Source: Amphritea sp. (GTDB lineage Bacteria; Pseudomonadota; Gammaproteobacteria; Pseudomonadales; Balneatricaceae). From it: DNA of 64,000 bases. The stretch spans positions 1 through 64,000 of the forward strand of contig NZ_JADGEW010000008.1 of the NCBI RefSeq assembly GCF_016744155.1. Direction: 5' to 3'. Made by a program: the position numbers and the translations under genes. Below the pieces are notes generated by a model, which saw only the letters and a program-made list of their open reading frames with translations, did no database searches and was not told the DNA's origin. Positions 1 through 7,875 of this stretch are shown here, in pieces; positions within the stretch are counted from its first letter, which is position 1; every line of letters starts with the position of its first letter.

Positions 1-473
1 ATCTACAGCTAATTATTAAAATATCTTCAGTGGATTACTGATTGAAGGTATTAAGACTTAGATGAATGATTGCCCACGACAACTCTTCAAAAAAACTCAG
101 GGCTTATCGGCGAGCTCTACACCAAATTTTACAGTATCTTCAGTGGATTACAGATTGAAGGTATTAAGACTTAGATGAATGATTGCCCACGACAACTCTT
201 CAAAAAAATCAGGGCTTATCAGCGAGCTCTACAACTAATTCTTAAAATATCTTCAATGGATGAAGTGTTGAAGGTATCAAGCTCTGGATGAATGATTGTC
301 CACGGCGGCTCTTCAAAAAAACTCAGGGCTTATCAGCGAATCCTAAAACTAATTCTTAAAATGCCCTCAATGGATTGCTTATCGAAGGTATTAAGCCTTA
401 GATGAATGATTGTCCACGACAGCTCTTCAAAAAGCTCAGGGCTTGTCGGCGAGTTCTACAGCTAATTCCATAG
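1..473. repeat. Tandem array of four ~113-bp degenerate repeats
   Basis: Four head-to-tail copies of an AT-rich unit can be read by eye. The anchor GATGAATGATTG recurs at 61, 174, 287 and 401, giving periods of 113, 113 and 114. Each copy continues into a conserved stretch around CTCTTCAAAAA and CAGGGCTT. Copies 1 and 2 are nearly identical; copies 3 and 4 carry many substitutions. Copy 4 runs directly into the recombinase-like fragment at 518, so the unit looks like a duplicated leader of that gene. The array may begin before the window. There are no spacers and the unit is far too long for CRISPR. Confidence 0.85.
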
Positions 474-517
474 TTTTTTCAACAGGTTAAGGATGGCTTG
501 TTGAGGGTCTTTTCGCT

Positions 518-688
518 ATGGTGAATAAACAGGTACAAAACTCTCATCCCTTCGTTGTCCTGCGTGGCAATACTTATTACTTCCGTTACGTTACTCCAAC
601 TCATATTAGAAAGTTGTGTCCTCCGTTGCCTACTGAGGGTAAGAGAAGCCTTCGCGCAGACTCGCTTGAATGGCTGGCAGGTTTTTGA
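518..688 (+). pseudogene. Truncated tyrosine recombinase N-terminus (DUF6538-like)
   Basis: A 56-codon open frame from ATG 518 to TGA 688 encodes a peptide containing VVLRGNTYYFRYVTP, IRKL and KRSLRADS. This pattern (RG-x-T-Y-Y-F-R, then P-x-x-I/L-R, then RSLR) is the signature of the N-terminal DUF6538 domain of phage-type tyrosine recombinases, which bind att-site DNA. The normal protein is about 400 residues or more. Here the frame stops just after the SLR motif and no catalytic R-H-R-Y domain is recognisable downstream. It follows repeat copy 4 directly. The family call rests on motif recognition only; a short functional peptide is unlikely. Confidence 0.6.
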
Positions 689-948
689 ATGCAACAGTGT
701 TTTGTCTAGTCCGAGGCGCTACCAGTGCATAGTTTTGCTTAAAGCTTCGAGTGTCGGGAAATTTAACAGTGGTGGTGTTTCATGTAAGTGTATGTGTCGA
801 CATTGATTACACCAAAAGCTGAAGCTTTTTATATAACAAAGATGCGGATTCTATAACTATCTGTATTAGTTTGACTTTGTTTTTGTAGGAATGTTTTTTG
901 CTTTATTATTTAAAGTAAGATACTAATTTCTTGTTGAGAAGGTGTTGC
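689..948. other. Gene-free AT-rich spacer between recombinase fragment and PEP-CTERM gene
   Basis: No convincing coding frame is present. It probably holds decayed recombinase sequence plus the promoter region of the gene starting at 949. A TTGACT hexamer lies at 871-876, but I see no well-spaced -10 partner. Confidence 0.4.
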
Positions 949-1719
949 ATGAGTTTAAAAAAAATAATATCAATCGCTTCGTTGACCCTTGTTACCCAAA
1001 CTGCTTTCGCTGGTGCAGTTGATTTAACTGGTTGGGGAGAAGACGCCAATATCGCTAGTAGCGGAACTTGGACGGTTCAACCAGGAAATGATGCTGTAAA
1101 GCAAACTACCAATGGCAACCCTACTGTTTTTTACAAGGCTGGCAGCAACGATCAAGGCAATGCTTTATCCGGCTCTATCAAAGTAGAAACCACCTCAGAT
1201 GATGATTTTATCGGTTTTGTGTTGGGTTATGATACTGGCGAGATTTCAGGTACAAATACAGATTTCTGGCTCATTGATTGGAAACAGGGTAATCAGTCCG
1301 CATTTAGTGCAAGCGCTTCAAAGGGTTTAGCTTTGTCACATGTAACTGGCGCTTTGTCCACGACAGAGGCTTGGGGGCACAGCGGTGATGTGACGGAAGT
1401 TGCACGAGGTGCTAATTTGGGCACTACTGGTTGGGCGGATAATACTTCGTACTTGTTTGACTTGGTGTTTACTTCCAGCCTTATCGAAGTTTATGTTAAT
1501 GGTAACTTGGAAATCTCGGCAGCAGCATCTGCACTTGGCCTGTCCTCTTTCAATGATGGTGCATTTGGTTTTTATAACTTTTCCCAAAGTAATGTCTTAT
1601 ATGCGGGTATTACTGAAGAGCAGCTTAGTCCCGTTCCTGTGCCAGCCGCGGCTTGGTTGTTTGGTTCGGCTCTAGTCGGTTTTGCTGGCTTTAGAAAATT
1701 AAAAAAGAAAGCAGCATAG
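949..1719 (+). CDS. Exported PEP-CTERM-like protein with thrombospondin-C-like domain
   Basis: This 256-residue protein starts at ATG 949 because GAGAAGG lies six bases upstream; a longer in-frame start at 931 has no such site. Residues 1-21 form a signal peptide (Lys-rich start, hydrophobic core, ending TAFA). The body resembles the thrombospondin C-terminal/concanavalin-like sandwich, with DDDFIGFVLGYD followed by FWLIDWKQGNQ, matching the D-D-D-F-x-G-F-x-x-G-Y and W-K-Q pattern of that family. The C-terminus has VPVPAAAWLFGSALVGFAG then RKLKKK, the gammaproteobacterial variant of the PEP-CTERM sorting tail (anchor helix plus basic end) processed by exosortase. It is therefore predicted to be exported and transferred to the cell surface or matrix. 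It is flanked on both sides by the same direct repeat plus recombinase fragments. The ligand is unknown. Confidence 0.8.
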   Translation: MSLKKIISIASLTLVTQTAFAGAVDLTGWGEDANIASSGTWTVQPGNDAVKQTTNGNPTVFYKAGSNDQGNALSGSIKVETTSDDDFIGFVLGYDTGEISGTNTDFWLIDWKQGNQSAFSASASKGLALSHVTGALSTTEAWGHSGDVTEVARGANLGTTGWADNTSYLFDLVFTSSLIEVYVNGNLEISAAASALGLSSFNDGAFGFYNFSQSNVLYAGITEEQLSPVPVPAAAWLFGSALVGFAGFRKLKKKAA

Positions 1720-1743
1720 TGTTCTTGATAACCTGCTTAATAG

Positions 1744-1770
1744 ACCCGTCCTTGTGACGGGTTTTTATTT
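1744..1770 (+). terminator. Rho-independent terminator of the PEP-CTERM gene
   Basis: ACCCGTC (1744-1750), a five-base loop, GACGGGT (1756-1762), then TTTTATTT. It sits 24 bases past the stop codon. Confidence 0.85.
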
Positions 1771-2370
1771 AGTCAAATTTGGAAAATATGCCAATAAGTC
1801 CAATCTTTGTATAAGCTTAACTGCTTGTTTAGGGCTTGTGCTAAGTTGGGCTTCGGGTGTATTGGCTGGTTTGGTCTAGAGTCGACCCTTACCGACCGAA
1901 ATAATACTTAAGGCTTCCTCAAGGGGTTCTAAGTCCACACCTTTAAAGTACAAGTCGCAACTAAGTGACGCTGCTTGCGTATGATCAAGTATCTAGATGT
2001 CGGTGCTCTCAATTATTATCTTTGGTGTACCATTTTTGAGTATGTGATGTGCTCGATGGCCCGAAGGTAAGCGGTTTGCGGCTATAGAATCTTTTCATTA
2101 CTTGCTGGTGGAGTTTCCTTCTCATAGTTCTGTTTTTATATGCAAAGACTTATTAGATGGCTTACCTTCTTTTCTGTGAGTGATGAGAATATGCCGCTTG
2201 TCTTGGTACATAAACTGGTACAGAATGGCGCCAGATTTTAATAGAGGCATTATGCCGTTACCTTCTGGGTACTATGGAAGAGTTCTGGAGCAAGACCAAA
2301 TAGGAATCCCCGAAGGTATGGCTCATATCGGATTCGGGTAGGTCGCTCGAGGCCTGTGGAGACGCAGAGC
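1771..2370. other. Gene-free, probably decayed accessory DNA
   Basis: No intact gene is visible in about 600 bases. On the minus strand one frame between 2043 and 1765 is open except for two TAG codons and reads like protein in places (for example LDLYFKGVDLEPLEEAL-type composition), but I cannot assign a family. Short plus-strand frames such as the one around 2253-2341 are also unassigned. The composition is AT-rich like the rest of 1-2800. Confidence 0.4.
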
Positions 2371-2590
2371 TTAGATGAATGATTGTTCACGAGGGCTCTT
2401 CAAAAAAACTCAGGGCTTATCGGTGAGCTCTACAACTAATTCTCTCGTTTTTTCAATTGGTTGCGGATGGGTTTTTAGGGGCTCTTCGCTACGGTACTTA
2501 AGCTGGTACAAAGCTTCTATCACTCTGTAGGGATTTGCGGCAACACTTCAAACTATTCAAAGCTAATCTGAGAGCTATGTCTCTTATTCA
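2371..2590 (+). repeat. Fifth repeat copy plus decayed second recombinase start
   Basis: GATGAATGATTG recurs at 2374, followed by the same CTCTTCAAAAAA/CAGGGCTT core. Unlike copies 1-3, the similarity to copy 4 continues past the unit: the leader corresponding to 455-517 and the start of the recombinase fragment are recognisable (GCTGGTACAAA against CAGGTACAAAA; TGCGGCAACACTT against TGCGTGGCAATACTT). In this copy the start codon and frame are destroyed. With copy 4 it forms a direct repeat of roughly 200 bp flanking the PEP-CTERM gene. Confidence 0.7.
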
Positions 2591-2817
2591 ATTTGGAATT
2601 ACCCATTTTCGTTACACGTCAAGGTTAGGTTGCGTTGGTGAAGGTGAATATATTTTTTCATCTAAGCTGTGACTGCTTGTTATAACGCTGACTCTGGTCT
2701 TTTTTTAACTCTCTGTTAATCATGCGCTTTTTTCCGACTTCCTAGTTAATTCCAATTTCTGTATTTGTCAGGCTAATAATCCTTCCCATTTTGGTGCTTT
2801 CCATAGCGCTTTCGGCC

Positions 2818-2846
2818 TTGCAAATGAGGGGGTTAATTTCTATAGT
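2818..2846 (+). promoter_or_regulatory. Sigma70-type promoter of the dcw cluster (Pmra)
   Basis: TTGCAA (2818-2823), a 17-base spacer, then TATAGT (2841-2846). The predicted start point near 2853 falls at the edge of the MraZ boxes, as expected for an MraZ-repressed promoter. Confidence 0.75.
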
Positions 2847-2854
2847 GTGTAGTA

Positions 2855-2880
2855 GTGGGTAAATGTGGGTAAATGTGGGT
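2855..2880 (+). promoter_or_regulatory. MraZ operator: three GTGGGT boxes
   Basis: GTGGGT occurs at 2855, 2865 and 2875 with an exact 10-base period, separated by AAAT. Established knowledge: MraZ binds tandem TGGG repeats of this period upstream of its own gene and represses the dcw operon. The boxes lie between the promoter and the mraZ start codon. Confidence 0.9.
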
Positions 2881-2909
2881 TAAATTGGTTTAGCGAGGAG
2901 GTTTTTTCA

Positions 2910-3365
2910 GTGTTTCGAGGGGTTAGCCCAATCAATCTTGATGCCAAAGGCCGTATGGCCGTACCGGCACGCTACCGTGACAAGATCACGGAGCTCTGCT
3001 GTGGAGAGTTGGTGGCGACGATTGATACTGAAGAACGCTGCCTACTGCTGTACCCGCTTGCTGAATGGGAAGAAATTCAGGAAAAGATTGAGGCGCTACC
3101 CAGTTTTAATCCTGCAGCCCGTCGTATACAGCGATTGCTGATTGGTCATGCGACCGACCTTAATATGGATGGTAACGGCAGACTTCTACTTCCTGCGCCG
3201 CTACGTGAATATGCCGAGTTAAGTAAAGAAATTGTCCTGCTGGGGCAAGGAAACAAGTTTGAAATCTGGAGCGAGGAGCGCTGGTTGGCGACCCGTGAAG
3301 AGTATTTGGCGGAAGCCTCTGGTGGCGCTGAGTTGCCAGAAGAATTACAGAATTTATCACTTTAA
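2910..3365 (+). CDS. mraZ: Transcriptional regulator MraZ
   Basis: MraZ is the autorepressor at the head of the dcw cluster; it forms a ring and binds the direct repeats just upstream. The start chosen is GTG 2910, giving 151 residues that begin M-F-R-G-V and continue [16 protein letters not shown], the canonical MraZ N-terminus (SpoVT/AbrB fold). GAGGAG lies nine bases upstream. A longer in-frame GTG at 2865 would lie inside the second MraZ box and is rejected. The second half-motif is present as [14 protein letters not shown], so both DXXGR AbrB repeats are intact. The gene is followed after 20 bases by rsmH. Confidence 0.95.
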   Translation: MFRGVSPINLDAKGRMAVPARYRDKITELCCGELVATIDTEERCLLLYPLAEWEEIQEKIEALPSFNPAARRIQRLLIGHATDLNMDGNGRLLLPAPLREYAELSKEIVLLGQGNKFEIWSEERWLATREEYLAEASGGAELPEELQNLSL

Positions 3366-3385
3366 ACCGACAGGGGTTAACGCAC

Positions 3386-4324
3386 ATGAGTGCAGAGTTA
3401 CAACATATCACAGTTATGCTGAATGAGGCTGTGGATACCCTGGTCGGTGACCCTGAAGGGTTTTATATCGATGGCACCTTTGGTCGTGGTGGCCACTCAG
3501 CCTTGGTGTTGAGTCGGCTGGCAGAGAAGGGCCACCTGATGGGGATCGATAAAGACCCCGAGGCGATTGCCTGCGCAGCAGAGCGTTTTGCTGATGAGCC
3601 GCGTTTTAGTATTGAACGGGGTTCATTTGCACAGTTAGAAGAATTTGTACGTCGGCGTGAACTTGCCGGGCAGGTTGACGGTGTGTTGTTAGACCTGGGT
3701 GTTTCATCTCCCCAGTTAGATGACCCGAGTCGCGGCTTTAGTTTTATGTCTGATGGACCGCTGGATATGCGAATGAATCCTGATGTAGGTGACAGTGCAG
3801 CTGAATGGTTGGCCCGCGCCAGTGAGAAAGAGATCGCTGATGTGATGTATACCTACGGTGAAGAACGCCATTCCAGACGAATGGCCAAAGCTATCGTTAA
3901 GGAACGTGAGCTGGAGCCCATTGTAACAACGGGACGTCTGGCGAAGATTATTACTGAAGCGAATCCTGCTTGGGAGAAGGGTAAAAATCCGGCGACCCGT
4001 GCGTTTCAGGGTATTCGGATTTTTATAAACCGTGAATTAGAAGATCTTGAAGATTGCCTTGATCAGGCGCTGGATATGCTAAAGCCTGGTGGTCATTTGG
4101 TCGTTATCAGCTTTCACTCGCTGGAAGACCGCATCGTTAAACGGTTTATTCGCAAGCACGTAAAAGGCGATGATCATCTACCGCTAGGTATTCCGGTAAC
4201 CAATGATATGTTGAAAATTCGTATGAAAGCCGTAGGCAAAGCGGTGAAAGCCGGGCGTGATGAGGTTTCTGAAAATCCACGCTCTCGAAGCGCCGTCATG
4301 CGGGCAGCGAAAAAAATACGATGA
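3386..4324 (+). CDS. rsmH: 16S rRNA m4C1402 methyltransferase RsmH
   Basis: A 312-residue SAM-dependent enzyme that N4-methylates C1402 in the P-site region of 16S rRNA. Visible family features are [10 protein letters not shown] near the N-terminus, the SAM-binding stretch [26 protein letters not shown], and the C-terminal [14 protein letters not shown] and [11 protein letters not shown]. Length equals that of E. coli RsmH. AGGGG at 3372-3376 precedes the ATG. The stop overlaps the ftsL start by four bases (ATGA), indicating translational coupling inside the dcw operon. Confidence 0.96.
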   Translation: MSAELQHITVMLNEAVDTLVGDPEGFYIDGTFGRGGHSALVLSRLAEKGHLMGIDKDPEAIACAAERFADEPRFSIERGSFAQLEEFVRRRELAGQVDGVLLDLGVSSPQLDDPSRGFSFMSDGPLDMRMNPDVGDSAAEWLARASEKEIADVMYTYGEERHSRRMAKAIVKERELEPIVTTGRLAKIITEANPAWEKGKNPATRAFQGIRIFINRELEDLEDCLDQALDMLKPGGHLVVISFHSLEDRIVKRFIRKHVKGDDHLPLGIPVTNDMLKIRMKAVGKAVKAGRDEVSENPRSRSAVMRAAKKIR

Positions 4325-4671
4325 AACTGAGTGTGCCACTGCCAGGATGGCTGAAGGCAGAAGATGAACCGCAGATTGGCGAGCTGATAAAGCCCGTTGA
4401 ACTGGTAAGGCCGGGTTTAGTGCTGATAAGCATCGTTGCTTGTGTTGTGCTTTCTGCTTTGATGGTTATCTGGTCGGCACATCAGTATCGATTGCTGTTC
4501 AATCAGCAACAAGAATTGGTACAGCAGTGGGATGAGCTTCAGGTTGAATGGGGGCAGCTGCTACTGGAACAAGGAGCGCTGGCCGCCAATAACCGGGTGG
4601 AGTCAGTAGCAATTAAGCGTTTAGGAATGCGTATTCCTGAACAGGTAGAGGTGATCAGAGATGAGCGATGA
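4321..4671 (+). CDS. ftsL: Cell division protein FtsL
   Basis: A 116-residue bitopic membrane protein. A cytoplasmic tail of about 30 residues is followed by one hydrophobic helix (about residues 32-52, [18 protein letters not shown]) and a periplasmic leucine-zipper-like coiled coil ([16 protein letters not shown]). It ends with the RxGMRIPE-type motif seen in FtsL ([13 protein letters not shown]). FtsL assembles with FtsB and FtsQ to control FtsWI. Sequence conservation in this family is low, so the call rests on topology, size and position between rsmH and ftsI. It overlaps both neighbours. Confidence 0.92.
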   Translation: MKLSVPLPGWLKAEDEPQIGELIKPVELVRPGLVLISIVACVVLSALMVIWSAHQYRLLFNQQQELVQQWDELQVEWGQLLLEQGALAANNRVESVAIKRLGMRIPEQVEVIRDER

Positions 4672-6376
4672 GCAGGGGTTACAAGCTCGTGCGGCCAGGG
4701 GGTGGCGCTTATGGCTGGTCTTTGGTTTGCTATTTCTGATAGCAGGGGCGGTTGCCACCAAGATGCTCTCACTGAATGTCCAGGAACATGCATTTCTGAA
4801 GCGACAGGGAGATGCTCGGATTCTACGTACCGCAGTGATACCCGCTCACCGGGGAATGATTAGTGACCGGAATGGTCAGCCTTTGTCTGTGAGTGCTCCA
4901 GTATCGACCGTATGGATGAACCCAAAAGAGTTTGATCGGCAGAATGGGTCGATCAATAAGCTGGCAGCGTTGCTGGGAACCGATAAAACAGCCTTGCTTA
5001 AGCGGGTTTCACGTTTTCAAAGTAAGCAATTTATTTATCTGAAGCGCCAGATGACACCGATACAAGCAGCCCAGGTTGAAGAGCTGGAAATGCCCGGAGT
5101 CTATGTTGATCGTGAGTACAAACGATTCTATCCAGCTGCAGAAGTAGCCACTCATCTGGTTGGCTTTACCAATGTAGATGGTAAGGGGCAGGAAGGGATT
5201 GAATTGGCCTTTCAGGACTGGTTGCAGGGTATTCCTGGGAAGAAGCTGGTGATGCGGGACCTGCTAGGACGAACTGTTAAGCATATTCGTGAACTAGAGC
5301 CGATGACTCAGGGACGTGATATTCAATTGAGTATCGATTTGCGTCTACAGTATCTGGCTTATCGAGAGTTAAAAGCGGCGGTGCAAGCGCACAAGGCAGA
5401 CTCAGGCGCAGTGGTCGTGATCGATGCGCATACCGGTGAAGTGCTGGCGATGGTAAATCAGCCTTCTTATAACCCTAATGATCGTAGCAATCTTGGGGAT
5501 GGTATGAAGGCGTTGAGAAACCGGGCAGTCACCGACACTTTTGAGCCAGGTTCAACCATGAAACCTATTACTGTGGCTACAGCGCTAATGAGTGGCCAAT
5601 ACACTCTGGATAGCGTTATTGATACATCGCCAGGCTATATGCGGGTACGTAGTAAAACTATTCGTGATCATCGTAATTACGGCAAGCTGAATATTGGCCG
5701 AATTATTACCAAATCCAGTAATGTCGGAGTGACTAAACTCGCTTTGAGTATGCACGAAGATGCCGTGCGAAACACGATGCAGAATTTAGGGTTAGGACAG
5801 GCGCCGGGCACCGGATTTCCTGGAGAGCAGACCGGTGTACTACCTTATTATTCAAAGAAACGTACCGTTGAGCGGGCGACCATGTCTTATGGATATGGGA
5901 TCTCTGTCACTCCGCTTCAGTTAGCGCAGGCTTATATGCCGTTTGCTACTGGAGGGCTCATGCGGCCTGTCTCTTTGTTGAAATTGGATCGCCCTGAGAA
6001 GGCTACGCGGGTGATGCCGAAAGAGATTGCTGAGAGTGTTCTGCGAATGATGGAAACGGTGACAGGGTCGGGTGGTACGGGACGCCAGGCGGCAATCGAT
6101 GGTTACCGTGTTGCAGGTAAGACCGGGACCTCACATAAAGCCAGCAATGGCGGTTATGCTGATGATCGCTATGTTGCCGTTTTTGCAGGTGTTGCTCCAG
6201 TAGAGAATCCGGAGGTCATCGCTGTAGTGATGGTGGATAACCCGAAAGGGCAGGAATATTACGGTGGTGAGGTAGCTGCGCCGGTTTTTTCCCGGGTTGT
6301 CGGTGGTGCGTTGCGAATGCTGAATGTGGCACCGGATAACTGGCAGCCAGCTTCATCACAGATGGTGATGAAGTGA
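4661..6376 (+). CDS. ftsI: Septal peptidoglycan transpeptidase FtsI (PBP3)
   Basis: A 571-residue class B penicillin-binding protein that crosslinks septal peptidoglycan with FtsW. There is a short cytoplasmic tail, one membrane anchor (about residues 14-35), a PBP dimerisation domain with the RGMISDRNG motif (about 64-72), and a transpeptidase domain. The three catalytic motifs are intact: STMK with nucleophile Ser298, SSN at 352-354, and KTG at 487-489. Length and layout match E. coli PBP3. It starts inside the last codons of ftsL and its stop overlaps murE. Confidence 0.97.
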   Translation: MSDEQGLQARAARGWRLWLVFGLLFLIAGAVATKMLSLNVQEHAFLKRQGDARILRTAVIPAHRGMISDRNGQPLSVSAPVSTVWMNPKEFDRQNGSINKLAALLGTDKTALLKRVSRFQSKQFIYLKRQMTPIQAAQVEELEMPGVYVDREYKRFYPAAEVATHLVGFTNVDGKGQEGIELAFQDWLQGIPGKKLVMRDLLGRTVKHIRELEPMTQGRDIQLSIDLRLQYLAYRELKAAVQAHKADSGAVVVIDAHTGEVLAMVNQPSYNPNDRSNLGDGMKALRNRAVTDTFEPGSTMKPITVATALMSGQYTLDSVIDTSPGYMRVRSKTIRDHRNYGKLNIGRIITKSSNVGVTKLALSMHEDAVRNTMQNLGLGQAPGTGFPGEQTGVLPYYSKKRTVERATMSYGYGISVTPLQLAQAYMPFATGGLMRPVSLLKLDRPEKATRVMPKEIAESVLRMMETVTGSGGTGRQAAIDGYRVAGKTGTSHKASNGGYADDRYVAVFAGVAPVENPEVIAVVMVDNPKGQEYYGGEVAAPVFSRVVGGALRMLNVAPDNWQPASSQMVMK

Positions 6377-7875
6377 GTACTGACTGTTTTTCTCTGGCTG
6401 AGTTGCTGCCACAGTTAGCTCAGAGTGACCTGGCTGAAATTAAGGTCTCCGGGATCTGTCAGGACAGTCGTTTAGTAAAACCGGGGGATCTGTTTTTCGC
6501 CCGTGATGGTGTAAGCCATAAAGGAATCGATTTTGTTTGCTCCGCTGCAGCAGAAGGGGCAGTTGCTGCGATCGTTGATGACGTAGCGCTGGCTGCAGCG
6601 GACTCTATTAACGTGACCATTCCGCTGATTGGTGTGCCAGATGTGGCTGCACTGATCGGCGGGGTCGCTTCACGTTTCTATGGTAAACCTTCCCTTAATA
6701 TGCGCGTTGTAGGTGTAACCGGTACTAACGGTAAGACTTCATGTGCTCATTACATTGCGCAGGTATTGGAGTTCTGCGGCGAAACCTGTGGGTTGATTGG
6801 CACTGTGGGTAACGGTTTGCTGGGTCAATTAAATGACGCAACCCATACCACTCCGGATGCGATTCAGCTGCACAAAATGTTGGCGGATTTAAAGCATCAG
6901 GGCGCTACGGTAGTGGTAATGGAAGTGTCCAGTCATGCGTTAGATCAGCAGCGTGTGAGTGGGGTTCACTTTGATGCAGCGGGTTTTACAAATCTGTCCC
7001 GGGATCATCTGGATTACCACGGCGATATGGAAACTTACGGTGCAGCTAAAGCCCGTCTGTTTTGTGATATGGAGATAGATCATCAGGTGATTAATGCTGA
7101 TGATGAGTATGGTGCCCGAATACTGGCTTTGAAGGATGGTCAGGAGCGTATCAGTTTTGGTGAATCGGAAGGGGTTAAAGTTTGGGCAGATGAAGTAACG
7201 CTTTCAGCAACAGGAATTAAAGCTCAAATTGCTATGCCGCAGGGAACCTTTGTATTAGAAGCGGGTCTTATCGGCCGATTCAATTTGAGTAATCTGTTAC
7301 TGACGATTGCGATCACTGAGCGGCTGGGCTGCTCTATGGATCAAATTGATGCGGCGTTGCGTCAAATAACAGCGGTTCCCGGGCGTATGCAACGGGTCTC
7401 TCCAGATCAGCCTTTGGTTGTTGTTGATTATGCCCATACACCCGATGCATTGGAAAAAGCTCTGGAAGCTCTTCGGACCCATTGTCAGGGTCAACTCTGG
7501 TGCGTTTTTGGCTGTGGCGGTGATAGGGATACTGGAAAACGCATCCAGATGGCTGCCGTCGCGGAGAAGTTTGCCGATCGGGTTATGGTTACCAGCGATA
7601 ACCCGCGTACCGAAGACCCTCAGCAGATTATTGCGATGATCATGAGTGGCTTTCGTAATGCGGATCGGGTTCTGAGTGATGCCGATCGCGCTATGGCGAT
7701 TAAAACAGTCATTGCTGAATTAACACCGCAAGATATTTTACTGATTGCTGGAAAAGGGCATGAGAATTATCAGGATATACAAGGGGTGAAAATGCCGTTT
7801 GATGATCTGGAGGTTGCCCTTAATGCCTTGGATTTATCTGCTGAGAATTCTGGAGAAAAAGGAACCGCACAATGA
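6373..7875 (+). CDS. murE: UDP-MurNAc-tripeptide synthetase MurE
   Basis: A 500-residue ATP-dependent ligase that adds meso-diaminopimelate to UDP-MurNAc-L-Ala-D-Glu in the cytoplasm. The GTG start at 6373 overlaps the ftsI stop. Seen in the protein: the Mur N-terminal substrate domain (QDSRLVKPGDLFFA), the P-loop GVTGTNGKTS, the MEVSSHALDQ motif, and DNPRTEDP near the C-terminus, the DNPR motif that selects diaminopimelate rather than lysine. This fits a Gram-negative wall. It overlaps murF by four bases. Confidence 0.97.
   Translation: MSTDCFSLAELLPQLAQSDLAEIKVSGICQDSRLVKPGDLFFARDGVSHKGIDFVCSAAAEGAVAAIVDDVALAAADSINVTIPLIGVPDVAALIGGVASRFYGKPSLNMRVVGVTGTNGKTSCAHYIAQVLEFCGETCGLIGTVGNGLLGQLNDATHTTPDAIQLHKMLADLKHQGATVVVMEVSSHALDQQRVSGVHFDAAGFTNLSRDHLDYHGDMETYGAAKARLFCDMEIDHQVINADDEYGARILALKDGQERISFGESEGVKVWADEVTLSATGIKAQIAMPQGTFVLEAGLIGRFNLSNLLLTIAITERLGCSMDQIDAALRQITAVPGRMQRVSPDQPLVVVDYAHTPDALEKALEALRTHCQGQLWCVFGCGGDRDTGKRIQMAAVAEKFADRVMVTSDNPRTEDPQQIIAMIMSGFRNADRVLSDADRAMAIKTVIAELTPQDILLIAGKGHENYQDIQGVKMPFDDLEVALNALDLSAENSGEKGTAQ

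Noticed and set aside
61..174. Short ORF starting ATGAATGATTG in each repeat
   Set aside because: The frame breaks in copy 2 (one base shorter A run) and ends at different places in the others, so it is not under coding selection.
1..473. Repeat array as CRISPR
   Set aside because: Units are about 113 bp, adjacent and degenerate, with no spacers and no cas genes.
555..806. 83-codon plus-strand open frame overlapping the recombinase fragment
   Set aside because: Different frame from the DUF6538-like peptide at 518-688; cysteine-rich, no ribosome site, no recognisable domain.
1765..2043. Minus-strand decayed coding frame after the PEP-CTERM gene
   Set aside because: Two stop codons and no family match; one frame with two stops in 93 codons is not strong evidence.
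2865..2909. N-terminal extension of MraZ
   Set aside because: It would start within the MraZ boxes and precede the canonical MFRGV start that has its own ribosome site.
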